Of a stretch of 64,000 nucleotides of DNA, positions 1 through 12,000 are shown piece after piece. The notes under the pieces are model-generated. The model was not told where the DNA came from, ran no database searches, and was given only the letters and a program-made list of their open reading frames with translations. The position numbers and the translations under genes were made by a program. Within the stretch, counting starts at the first letter, position 1. Every line of letters begins with the position of its first letter. Origin of the DNA: Branchiostoma lanceolatum. Lineage: Eukaryota; Chordata; Leptocardii; Amphioxiformes; Branchiostomatidae. Where the stretch lies: the NCBI RefSeq assembly GCF_035083965.1, contig NC_089735.1:1371501-1435500 (forward strand), written 5' to 3'.

Positions 1-150
1 CCATTCCGCGACGATGAAGTGATGAACTCAACGGCAATGTCGTCACTAATAGCGGCGATTCGCCGTGGAATTCATCGATCTAGTGATGAACTCCACGGCT
101 ATTCCGCGACGATTTAGAGATGAACTCAACGGCGATGCCGTCACTAATAG
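1..150 (-). repeat. Inverted piece of the 98-bp satellite
   Basis: These bases read, on the minus strand, as the same repeat that forms the large array at 4080-5580. The paired blocks CCGTGGAGTTCATC and GATGAATTCCACGG and the CACTAATAGC junction are all present. The left end is cut by the window edge, so the full length of this inverted part is unknown. Confidence 0.85.
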
Positions 151-334
151 CAGATACCGCTAACCACCGTGGTTCAAAAACCGGTGTTTCATACACCGGT
201 TTCATTTGCATATGAAACCGCCGTGTCGTATTAAATCGGCGGCGGTGCGACGGGCGATTCAGTAATTTTCGCCATCGTACGCATAGCCAAAACATCGGGA
301 AATTTAACTACGTGGTTTTAGGATTTGTGGATTT

Positions 335-465
335 AATGAGCCATTATAGTTTGGAAAAAATGGCAATATATCATAAGTACATTCAAACCTACCACCCAAA
401 ACGCAAGGTCTCACGGGATAGCTTGTGTCTAACATCGTCGTCATGTTTCTTTTGTTTGTTATGCC
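335..465 (+). repeat. Diverged copy of a foldback element arm
   Basis: This stretch resembles 2880-3010 closely: a run from TATAGTTTGGAAAA through CATAAGTACATTCAAA and AACGCAAGGTCTCACGGG to AGCTTGTGTCTAACA. It looks like a solitary copy of the right-hand part of the foldback element at 2679-3008. No opposite arm was seen beside it. Confidence 0.7.
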
Positions 466-1292
466 TATAGTACAGTACGGTACAGGCATGGGCCCACTAT
501 AGTTCTGTCGTTATAAGAGAAATCTACAAAGATAAAGTATCATTTGATAAGTAGACATGACAGGTTTCTATATTTCGACATAGAATATATATTGCCCTGG
601 CGACAGGAAAAAGACCGCCGCTATCTTTGTTACCATAAATACGCCATGCCTTATAATAACAGTGGTATAATTTGTTATCGCCAAGGCCATATATATATCA
701 TCTTATGCCAAAATATAGCACCTTGTGATATTTACTCATTAAATCATACTGTTTTTCGACACATTTCACCATCCTGTGTGTTCAAATGACTCAGATGCCA
801 CTATTTTAACAAGACTGGCAATGATAAAAAGACATTGCCATGGCGACGGTGGTTGTTGTTTTAATTTTTACTGTACCCTGCTTAGGGCACAGTGATAGGT
901 GGTGCTGTTCATACAGGATTTCTAACGAAAATGGCTGACGGGTACCTGTTCTACTGGACAAATACACACAGACACGCACACACACACAGACAGTGACAGT
1001 TCCACTAGATTCTACCAGACACACCCCACTGCCAGAACGAACATCGATTTCATCACAGCCTGATCATGACAACTGAAAACAGCCCACGGATTGGGTTCCC
1101 ACCATACAGAATGACTATTCTACTCTGATAGGACTGCTGTTTACATGAACAACATGTTAGGCCAAATCTACACAAATCATAGTCCACTTACCAACAGACA
1201 CAGCATACACCATGCAACAGCTTGTACACTTATGTTTCCTGAACTATAGAACTAAGTCCTCTAGAGTGTGAATGGCCAGGGATGTTAGCTAA

Positions 1293-1396
1293 GGATGGAA
1301 TGCCAGGATGGAATGCCAGGATGGAATGCCAGGATGGAATGCCAGGATGAAATGCCAGGATGGAATCCCAGGATGGAATGCCAGGATGGAATTCGA
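1293..1396 (+). repeat. 13-bp minisatellite, 8 units
   Basis: Eight head-to-tail units of GGATGGAATGCCA, of which five are perfect and three carry small changes. The minus-strand reading frame across it is an artefact of a period that is not a multiple of three. No gene is seen in the surrounding 500-2000 region. Confidence 0.95.
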
Positions 1397-2039
1397 GTCC
1401 CACTGGAATACCGGGAACACCAGTCATAAAGGAATTTGCCAGTAATTCATTGAGCCCTAATGAAATGCCAGCCTGGGAATCTTAATCCACAGAAATGTTG
1501 TTGTGTAAAAATGTGTCCCATGTGTTCTTGGAAGTGTACAGGATTATATCAGCAAGAGAGTGGCATCTTATCAGCAGGATAATCTTCTAGTACTAGTACT
1601 ACTGGCTTGGTAAATTTCATTGCGACAGTGAAATTTCTCCTTGATCGATCTGGTTTGGATATGTTCCCAGTGTCATGAATGAGATTAATGCCCTTTAATT
1701 AATCTGCTTGTATAGGTAACTGAAGCAGCGTGTGCACAATCGTTATCAGTACAGAGTTGATGCAGTTATGACCTGTTCCCTGAAGAAAGACATTAAATCT
1801 TACAGTTGTAAGGACCAGCATTAGGGCGTCTAAAAACATTGTAACAGACACATTTTGTTTTAGAAAAGAGCAATATTACTGTAGAGCTGAGGTCTTAAAT
1901 GGGTCAAGTATACATAAGCCTGGCACATCTGGTAGACAAATGTAGCTTCCTGTCTAGGTTATCTAGGAGGAATGTCCCGAGGGAGGCTTTCTGTCTGACT
2001 AACATTCCTAACATTCTTATTGTCTTAATATGCCTATGG

Positions 2040-2132
2040 ACACATGCCTGTACAATTCCTAGAATAGTTGCAATCTGCACACAATACTATATCATTTGGC
2101 TCGCCCCTGAGGCGTCGCCAAAAATGGCGTAA
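2040..2132 (+). repeat. Dispersed repeat, partner at 11340-11435
   Basis: This segment and 11340-11435 share a run including CAATTCCTAGAATA, TGCACACAATAC and CATTTGGCTCGCC, ending in GAGGCG and GCCAAAAAT. It is a short interspersed repeat of unidentified family. One copy lies 5' of the recognised PSD exons and the other lies in a PSD intron. Confidence 0.75.
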
Positions 2133-2424
2133 GATATAACAAGGATGGCGGCGGGTGAGGTCGACCAGGATTGCCAAGGCAGGAAACGATTTTCTGTCTC
2201 AAAGATTCTTGTCGCCAGGACAATAGATACATTATTCTATGTCGAAATATAGCAGCCTGTGATGTTTACTCATAAAATTATACTGTATTTTGGTAGATTT
2301 CATCCACCTTCATGTGTATTTCGGTGGTGTAGTTTGGTAAATACACGGACTCCTCATACACAATTTCGCCTGTAAAGTTTGGCAGATAAACTTTTTTCCT
2401 TATCTGAAACTTATATTCACAAAC

Positions 2425-2620
2425 CGGCATCTTTATGTAGGTTATAGTCGGCATCTTTATGTAGGTTATAGTCGGCATCTTTATGTAGGTTATAGCCGGC
2501 ATCTTTATGTAGGTTATAGTCGGCATCTTTATGTAGGTTATAGCCGGCATCTTTATGTAGGTTATAGTCGGCATCTTTATGTAGGTTATAGCCGGCATCT
2601 TTATGTAGGTTATAGTCGGC
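2425..2620 (+). repeat. 24-bp minisatellite, 8 units
   Basis: Eight near-identical 24-bp units with the core CGGCATCTTTATGTAGG then TTATAGT or TTATAGC. In the later units the T/C variant largely alternates, suggesting a 48-bp higher-order unit. Because 24 is a multiple of three, the minus strand shows an open octapeptide repeat (MP[TA]ITYIK). No splice or start context supports a gene. Confidence 0.95.
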
Positions 2621-2678
2621 TAAGTCAGTCCAAGGAGGTTAAATAGAGACGGTTTTGAATATTTTGTAACAATAGAGA

Positions 2679-3008
2679 AACATGGCGCCGATGTTTAGCA
2701 CAAGCTATCCCGTGAGACCTTGCGTTTAGGGTGGTTGGTTTGTCTGTACTTCGTATTGCGACTTTTTCCAACTTGTCAGAGCTCGAGCCATCGACCAACA
2801 AGGATATTGTACAAGCCTTGGTACCAAGGTGTGTTTGAGCGTCCCTTGTGGTGATCGCTGTGTGTTGTGTGGAAGAATTTGTCATTTTTGTGCCATGATA
2901 GTTTGGAAAAATCAAACATGGCAATACATCATAAGTACATTCAAAACTACCACCCCAAACGCAAGGTCTCACGGGATAGCTTGTGTCTAACACCGGCGCC
3001 ATGTTTTC
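2679..3008. repeat. Foldback (MITE-like) element with about 60-bp inverted arms
   Basis: The left arm (from AAACATGGCGCCGATGTTTAG through AGCTATCCCGTGAGACC) is the reverse complement of the right end (GGTCTCACGGGATAGCT to GGCGCCATGTTTT). The arms are about 60 bp with a few mismatches and enclose about 200 bp with no coding potential. This is the shape of a non-autonomous DNA transposon. No clear target duplication was found. Confidence 0.8.
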
Positions 3009-4079
3009 TTTTGTTTCAAATCATGGCCGATTATAAGATTAAAGACTTAAAGATGCCAAATGTTCGCTAAATGTGTTGACACTTTTCGCGGAAAATAGTG
3101 AATAATACCTTAACATGTTTATTTTTATAGTTCTACATGTTTGCCCATTGAATTGAATTTGAACCCAGTTTTAAAATATTCCGAGCGGAATGCCGATTAT
3201 ATTTTCATTCAGCTTGCGACTGACTACCTATGTTTACAAGTTGTGGGCAACGCAGCTGAACGGTCAACTTGTATTGCTCGGTAATTGCTCTAGCACATGA
3301 ATGAATGTGAAGAAAAGGTATTCTTAAGCATCATCACAGTCAAAGTTTCTGTGCGCCAGCTCCGATTTCCCGATTATCAAGTTGTCGGTGGCACGCGCTG
3401 TCGTATAAGATGTGTCCTTACAGTGGGTTACGGAAAACAACTACACACAGCATCTTCAAAGTCGCATTATACACACAATTCTATTCACAACTACATACAT
3501 GTATGTGATGTATTATCTACTCGAGTAAAAAAATACAGACAAACCATCCCCAGTCTCGAGCACTCTTCGAGAAGAGAATATCAACAAATTTGTCACATGT
3601 TCAGACATATCGAATACATTAACTTGTTATCGACATTTCGAAAGTAGCGACATAATAGGGTGTTGAAAAATGTTACGGTCATGTACCTGTTGCAATTGTT
3701 GTGCAATAAACCTTGACTTGACTTATCCACAAAACACAAAGAACACATGTGATGATGAACAAAAAGAACTTGTATGATCTTCTAGCGTCGCTGCATCTAG
3801 ATTACAAAACTATACAAATTCCGCATTTGGTATCAAAACAAAGATATGAAAGAAGTTTGACATAGAATGACGCACACAAAACTATCGCTATATCGAAAAG
3901 CTTGGTATCGAATGAGGCATGCAAAACCATCGCTATGTCTATGAAATCACAACGAACACGGCTAAATATCTAAACATTTTTTTCAACTTTATCTATCCGA
4001 ATTATGTCATATTAGCTGATTCAATTATAATGGTGTGCAGGAGTGGGAAATAGTTTGGGTTTTCCAGAATCTTATACGG

Positions 4080-5580
4080 AAATCACTAAATCGTCTCGGA
4101 ATGGCCGTGGAGTTCATCACTAAATCGATGAATTCCACGGCGAATCGCCACTATAAGTGACGGCATAATTGTCATTGAGTTCATCACTATATCGTCACGG
4201 AATGGCCGTGGAGTTCATCACTAAATCGATGAATTCCACGGCGAATCGCCGCTATAAGTGACGGCATCGCCGTTGAGTTCATCCCTATATCGTCGCGGAA
4301 TGGCCGTGGAGTTCATCACTAAATCGATGAATTCCACGACGAATCGTCGCTATTAGTGACGGCATCGCCGTTGAGTTCATCACTATATCTTCGCGGAATG
4401 GTCGTGGAGTTCATCACAAAATCGATTAATTCCACGGCAAATCGTCGCTATTAGTGACGGCATTGCCGTTGAGTTCATCACTTTATCGTCTCGGAATGGC
4501 CGTGGAGGTCATTACAAAATCGATGAATTCCACGGCGAATCGCCGCTATTAGTGACGGCATTGCCGTTTAGTTCATCACTTCATCGTCGCGGAATGGCCG
4601 TGGAGTTCATCACTAAATCGATGAATTCCACGGCGAATCGCCGCTATTAGTGACGGCATTGCCGTTGAGTTCATCACTATATCGTCGCGGAATGGCCGTG
4701 GAGTTCATCACTAAATCAATGAATTCCACGGCGAATCGCCGCTATTAGTGACGACATTGCCGTTGAGTTCATCACTATATCGTCGCGGAATGGCCGTGGA
4801 GTTCATCACTAGATCGATGAATTCCACGGCGAATCGCCGCTATTAGTGACGACATTGCCGTTCAGTTCATCACTATATCGTCGCGGAATGGCCGTGGAGT
4901 TCATCACTATATCGATGAATTCCACGGCGAATCGCCGCTATTAGTGACGGCATTGCCGTTGAGTTCATCACTATATCGTCGCGGAATGGCCGTGGAGTTC
5001 ATCACTATATCGATGAATTCCACGGCGAATCGTCGCTATTAGTGACGGCATTGCCGTTGAGTTCATCACTATATCGTCGCGGAATGGCCGTGGAGTTCAT
5101 CACTAAATCGATGAATTCCACGGCGAATCGCCGCTTTTAGTGACGACATTGCCGTTGAGTTCATCACTATATCGTCGCGGAATGGCCGTGGAGTTCATCA
5201 CTAAATCGATGAATTCCACGGCGAATCGCCGCTTTTAGTGACGGCATTGCCGTTGAGTTCATCACTATATCGTCGCGGAATGGCCGTGGAGTTCATCACT
5301 AAATCGATGAATTCCACGGCGAATCGCCGCTATTAGTGACGGCATTGCCGTTGAGTTCATCACTATATCGTCGCGGAACGGCCGTGGAGTTCATCACTAA
5401 ATCGATGAATTCCACGGCGAATCGTCGCTATTAGTGACGGCATTGCCGTTGAGTTCATCACTATATCGTCGCGGAATGGCCGTGGAGTTCATCACTATAT
5501 CGATGAATTCCACGGCCGTGGAGTTCATCACCCCATTGATGAATTGCACGGCCGTGGAGTTCAACAATCCACGGTCGTCG
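4080..5580 (+). repeat. 98-bp satellite array, about 15 copies
   Basis: The block ATCGTCGCGGAATGGCC recurs at 4681, 4779, 4877 and 4975, giving a period of 98 bp. Units differ by only a few bases. Each unit contains an imperfect dyad, CCGTGGAGTTCATC then GATGAATTCCACGG eight bases later, that could form a hairpin. Smaller dyads lie around CGGCATTGCCG and GGCGAATCGCC. The last units (after 5500) are shortened and degenerate. Reading frames here are incidental. Confidence 0.95.
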
Positions 5581-6077
5581 GATATACCTGCAATTAGCCT
5601 TCGGGCATGAACTGGCAATAAAGTTATTGTTATTTAAATGTATTCTAACAATCTACATTGTAACGTACCACATTTTCTAATGCACTAGACGTATGATATC
5701 TAATCTATCAGAACATTTATACCAATGAATGTTGATAGATGTGAGATACGTTCTCCCTCATACAAGCAGTTTGGTGGTGTACAAAAGTTCATCAAACTTT
5801 TCTGTAAATTGTTTGGATGCTCATAAACTGAAAATCTTGAAACGTTTGCTTTGGTTTTATTTCTGCAGTGACCTCAACACTGCAACATCATGATACTGCA
5901 AATATACGTTTCCAATTTGTTATACTTTTTTAAGAGAAACCACAAACTTTGACAACAATGCAAAATCCTTCATCCCCCTCCTTAAGCAAAATCAAGTCCC
6001 TGCGAAAATAACTGAATTTACAGTTAAACTATTTAGTAGATATTTTAAGACTTATAGTCGACTGTTTTCCTTCCCAG

Positions 6078-9000
6078 CACCTCTGGGCAAGCGTGGCTGG
6101 AAGATGTTCTACGCCTCCTTAAAGGGGCTCATACTCTTCATGCACAAGGTGAGGTCTCTATTTACTGTCCTTTTTCCCACGTCAACATGTCCCTGTGGCG
6201 CAAGCGGTAACGCAACCCCGCTGCTTCGCCATCTGGATCAAATTCTGTGGATCCTAGGGCCCGCATTCGATCCTAGGGGTCGACTCGAGCTCGGACATGT
6301 TGTAAGGGATTGCATTCGTCATTTCGGATGTTGACGTAAAGCCGGCAGCCCCGTGTATGAGGGAGCTTTGGGCGTAAGCCTCAAGCGTCAAACCTCTGCA
6401 CGTAAAAGAACGCAACACACTTATCGAGAAGAGTAGGTATGACGTTGTGACGGTGTGCTTGGCCAAAAACATGAGTCGTGGCAAAGCCGCATTGCACTAC
6501 CACTACATGTAGCTACTTGAAAAAGCATCATGCTTCATCTCAATTGAAGATGCCTGCTTTACTTACTTTTTACTTCCCATGTCATAGGGTTTACTGCTTG
6601 AGATACGGTTTATGGCGCTTTTCTTTTATCAAATACTCCATTGACGAGTACAAGGATTAGCACATAAAGCCACTGTATTAATGAGTAGATCAAGATATTT
6701 ATATGACGAACGGGTGTAGAAATGTGGAAGGTAACAGCTTCCCAAGCAATAAATAGATTTCGGAAACAGTCAGACGTTTCTGGTAGCATCCACTACCTTT
6801 TGTGAGTTTCACTGATCATAACAAAAGGTAGTGGATGCTACCTGAAACTCCTGCTTTCCAAAAATCTATCCAGGTGCTTGAGTAACTGTTACCTTGCGTA
6901 TCATACTACCTGGATATCTAACATTCATGAATGTGATAAGGAAATGCTTCACACAAAAAAAGGAGTAATAAACTTTCATCTAATGCCATTGCACATTTGA
7001 TTTCATAGTTTTCCACTTCTGTTTGTTAAAGTTTCCACATACAGTTTTGTTTCCAAGTGATTTTGATTTTCATGTCTTGTTTCCTTACCCATCTTTGTGT
7101 TTGCATTAACAATCGCATGACAAGAAACCCAAGCAAGAAGACGATATACCCGAGGAGGCAAGTTGTGTTTCCATGACGTTGAAGTTATTTTTGCCTCTTC
7201 TTCATACTTTCAGCTCTTAAACACTTACTTAATAGATATTTCTGATTATTCAGCCAAACTGGTTTTATTCCCAGCCTCTCACTGCTTTTGTCTGCTGTAA
7301 CATACAGAAGTTTCTGCCTGATAAAAGTTACTCAAGCAACTGGATAGATTTGTAAATGGTTAGAAATTTCAGACAGCAATGGCACACTATCTACCCAGTT
7401 GCTTGAGTAACCGTAACTTTGCGAATCTTACTACCTGGATTTCCAACCTTCATTGACGTAACAGAAATTTGGTACAGTCTTATTGATCATTCTGTATTGA
7501 TGATTGTTTGTAGGAGGAGTACAGATATGTTAGATTATTGATCATCATGTATTGATAATTAATTACAATGTATTTGTAGGACAATTGCAGATGTTAGATT
7601 ATTGCTTATAGACCATTACTTGTAGGAGCAAGTACACGTAAGATTATTGATCATCATGTATGTATTGATTATTGATAGGAGGAGTACAGATACGAGCGTC
7701 AAGTGTACACTGAAGACATTAGGAACTCCATCAGCATTCACCACTCGCTGGCCAGCAAGGCCACAGACTACAAGAAAAGGCCCAATGTCTTCAGATTACG
7801 CACAGCCGAATGGAGGATTTTTCTGTTCCAAGCCAGGTCTGATATCCCCGGTTATTCATGAATCTGCATATTTCTTGTTACAAAATGCTTCTCCTTGGTC
7901 CTCTGTGTAAATTAAAGAAAAAAGCGTCATGCTTAGTCCTCAGTCTGAGGTCAGCCTCAGTCATAAACGTAACGACAACAAAGAAATCAGCACCAAGGTT
8001 AGTATTGAAGCTATCGAAACATTAAACATGTGAACCCTGTAAGGGGCAGTGTAACCCTGACGGTGCGTAAGCACATCGACTGTGCACAGAAAAATGTTTG
8101 CATCTGTGAATAGTTTCATCAGGTTAGTAAGACACAGAATATAAAGACTCTTTATACACAATAAAGTGTCTTGTTCAACCGATGTTTCGGTGACCATCTG
8201 TCACCTTCCCTAGGGCAATACTGGTTCTAGTTTTACTTCACAGTGCGTGAAGTAAAACGTCAGCTAGGTACTGACACTCGGTTGTGTACAGAGAAACATG
8301 TTTGACATCTGCACGCCCCACAGTGACCAGGAAGAAATGCAGGACTGGATGACGATGATCAACCTGGCCGCAGCTTCCCTGTCATCTCCACCGCTTCCCG
8401 CAGCCATTGGCTCGCAGAAGAAGTTCCGCAGGCCCGTCATGCCCGTGGCGCCCACCAGACTAACTCCGACAGAACAACTACAGCACCATGAGAACAAGGT
8501 AGGGTGTATAGAACAACTACATAACAGCTGTAGTCACCATGAGAACAAGGTAGGGTCTATAGAACCATACAGAACAGCCACAGCACCATGAGAACAAGGT
8601 AAGGACTACAGAACAACTACAGAATAGGTACAGAACAGCTACAGCACCACAAGAACAAGGTGAGGTCTATAGAATCTTACAGAACAACTACAGAACAGTT
8701 GCAGCACCACGAGAATAAGGTAGGGTCTACAGGACAATCACAGAACATCTACAGCACCATGAGAACATGGTAGGGTCTATTGAATCTTACAGAACAACTT
8801 AACAGAACAGCTACAGCACCATAAGAACAAGGTGAGGTGTACAGAACCATACAGAACAGCTACAGATCAGCTGCATCACCGTGAAAACCGGGTGAGGGTC
8901 TATAGAATCTTACAGATGATACCCTCTACCTGCAGTCCAGTCTCTTTAAAACTCTTGCCACTTTAAAAAGGCTGTGTCAGTTCTTAAGATGATATCCTAT

Positions 9001-12000
9001 ACCGGCAGGCGCAGTGTCTTTAGTAAGGCTGACACTTGAAGAAGGCTTTATCAGTTCTTAAGATCATATCCTCTACCTGCTGGTTCAGTCTTAACTTAAC
9101 TAAATGTTGTCACTTTAAGAAGGCTTTATCGGTTCTAAGATGATGTCCTGTACCTGCAGGTCCAGTCTCTTTAACTAAAGTTTATCACTTTAAGAAGGCT
9201 GTATCAGTCCTTGACATGATGTCCTGTACCTGCAGGTCCAGTCCCTTGAGCAGGAGCTGGCGGAACACAGGCAGTACGCGCCGGACAAGCGCGCCAGGTC
9301 GCACGTCATACGGGAGTGGCACGAGAAGCACAACTATCTGGAGTTTGAGGTGAGGAGGCCAAGGCCAAGTCAAGTCCTTTCTTCTCAGATTTAAAAGCTC
9401 GAACACGAGGATCAACATGAAAACAGAGTCAGAGTGGAAAGTCTGTACCTTATTGCTCTAACAGGAGGTCCATAATCAAATTTGCAAATACCAAATATCG
9501 TAAGAATCCATCCCCAACTTTTTTAGTTATGTCGTTAACAAACAGTGCTGAAAACATAACCTACTTGGCAAATTAAAGGTGATGACAGCCCTGTCTGTGG
9601 ATTGGGTTTATTAGGACTTAAATCATGTAACCTATATCTTTGTCATATTTTGTCTGACCCATGCTACTTCCCTCATGACCTCAATGAAAAGAGGTCAGCA
9701 GGCCAGTTTGAGTTTTTTATGAATTAACAAATGTTCAAAACAAACAAAGACACGGACATGACTTTCCACCTCCTAAGTAGAGAATGGTTTGTTTTACTTC
9801 CCTAAAACGACAGCCAAGTTGCAGCCCTATAGGGCTAAATTATCAGGCTTGTTTCATATACACATTACGACAGGACATATTGCATTACCACTAACAATAC
9901 CAACTGGATTTGGGGCTCAAATGGTCCTTAGCCCATTTTACCTGTACCCAAGGCGTAAAACGTAGGTTCAAAAGAGTGACTTTTCCCTCTGTTTCACCCC
10001 GTAATCGAGTGAGGACCCCCAGAACGTCCGTTTAACCCCAAATCCAGTTGGTATATAGTGTAAGCATTACAAGGCGTACGATGACTGAAATGTAATATCG
10101 CCAATCAACCAACAAACAGACTTTTTCCTTCCTCCCAGATCACCAGATTTAAGACGTACGTGTACCTGCTCCAGTCCAAGATCGCGCAGGACGAGGAGAC
10201 CGCCATGATGCGCCCCATCAGCGGAACGACCTCCATGCCAACCGGATTCAACCAGACAGGTGCTTAGCAACCGTTGCTAGGGCTCATTCACCTATTGTCA
10301 ATCACATGATATGCTCAATTGCAGGTCCATTCCTTAAGTGTTATGTATGTAGTGATCTGCCATTATGATAACAAAACTGACCTCTTTTAAAAGTTTTTTT
10401 TCTTACTGAGAAAAGATGGAACTTTTTTGGTACAGTCAACCATGGTCTCAGCTACCTCCCAAGTTGCTCCACACAAGTAAAGAGGGTCTTTACCTTTAAT
10501 GTAAAATTGGACGGGACTGTTTTAATGTGGCCTATTACTGGAGGTGGTTGGCTAGCCAGGTTTGACTGTACTGCATGATTTTGCCTTGTGTAACTATAAT
10601 GTACTTGTGACACAACATGTTTAATCGTTAACCCTTTGATCGACAATTTGCTTCAGATCTGAAATGGTAATTTTCACTTGCAGTGACTTGCAGCACTTGT
10701 AAAAGTGTAACAACAGGATCCTTCGTATGTTTCCAATCTGAAGCCGCACTTGCCCTCCCTGTTATTGTGACACTGACTAGAGTCTATTCTTCTTGAAGCT
10801 TTTCTTGTATCTTAGAATTCTAGCTTCACGTTTCTTCCTCTTCTCAACATATAAGCTGCCCATAAGGCCACACCTCTCAGGGCTTAGGGCTCCCTTGGAA
10901 ATCAGTTACCTTGTTAACTGAAGGGACTACCCTAAAGATTGATAAATAAATAAATAAACACCAATTTAATTTCTTGGTTAACAGATTTTTTTGTTTAATT
11001 CTAGCAAAAAAAAATCATGAAAACAGTAGGCTGGGGTGAAGATATGCACCTGACCCTGTTCACACCCTGAAACTGTGTGCACCAAAGTAAAGACTTTCCT
11101 CTGAGGTTCTGTTTTCATGTTGATTTTGGAATTAAGCATTTTTTTCAAAATATCCGTTAACCAAGAAATTAAAGTGGCGTGGCCTAAGTAGGGATCGATC
11201 ACACATTGAAAAAAATTGGATATGCAGGGCAAAAGAAATCTTGTGCACTAGAGAACTTCTTACCATAATTTAAATCTAGCTTTAAAATAGATTAGACTCA
11301 TGACAGTCCATGCTACCAAACATTCTTCTGGGATTAAAATTTCTGTAGACAAATGCAATTCCTAGAATATTTGCAAACTGCACACAATACCATACCATTT
11401 GGCTCGCCACTGAGGCGTAGCCAAAAATTGATCTTATACACTGTATGTGCCAAAAAAGGAAATAGTATCATCAGGAACTCACACTAAAAACCCAAACTTA
11501 GCATTGTGCAAGAAATTAAATGACAAGGGAACTCAGATGAACGTCTCACATAATTATGGGAAATTATCAGTTGACTACAGTGAAGGTCCCTTTGCTATCT
11601 AGTCTGGCTTTCCTTCATGTTTTTTCTTCTCTCCAGCCATCTTTTGTTTTCTTTCTGCTGCAACTACTCCCTCTAGTGAAACATAGTTGAACTGCACTGC
11701 CTTCACAAACCATAGAGATTCCAATTACTAATCAAGAAACAGTAACCTTTTTGAAAAGTTCTTGTGTCCTGAATTCCTCTGAGGTGGAAAAGAATATTTC
11801 TTAGATTCTTACAGTTACACTTTTATTGTAATAAACAAATAAACACTTTTATTCTAGACAGCAGAAAATTGATTATTTCACCCACGGCCATGTAACGAGT
11901 GTTTCGATTTGTTTGAATACCCTTTCTGGTATTTCTAGACATACACCACATACTAGTTTTGTTTCCTTTCGGCAGATGCTTTTAAATTAGTTCTATTGCT

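Noticed and set aside
2278-2598. Minus-strand protein with octapeptide repeats (MPTITYIK type)
   Set aside because: Produced by a 24-bp minisatellite whose period is a multiple of three; no family match and no splice signals.
3297-3647. 116-codon plus-strand open frame upstream of PSD
   Set aside because: No family resemblance, low-complexity ends and no splice context to the PSD exons; it is not a SEC7 segment.
4080-5580. CRISPR-like array
   Set aside because: The 98-bp units are repeats throughout with no variable spacers, and the sequence is eukaryotic.
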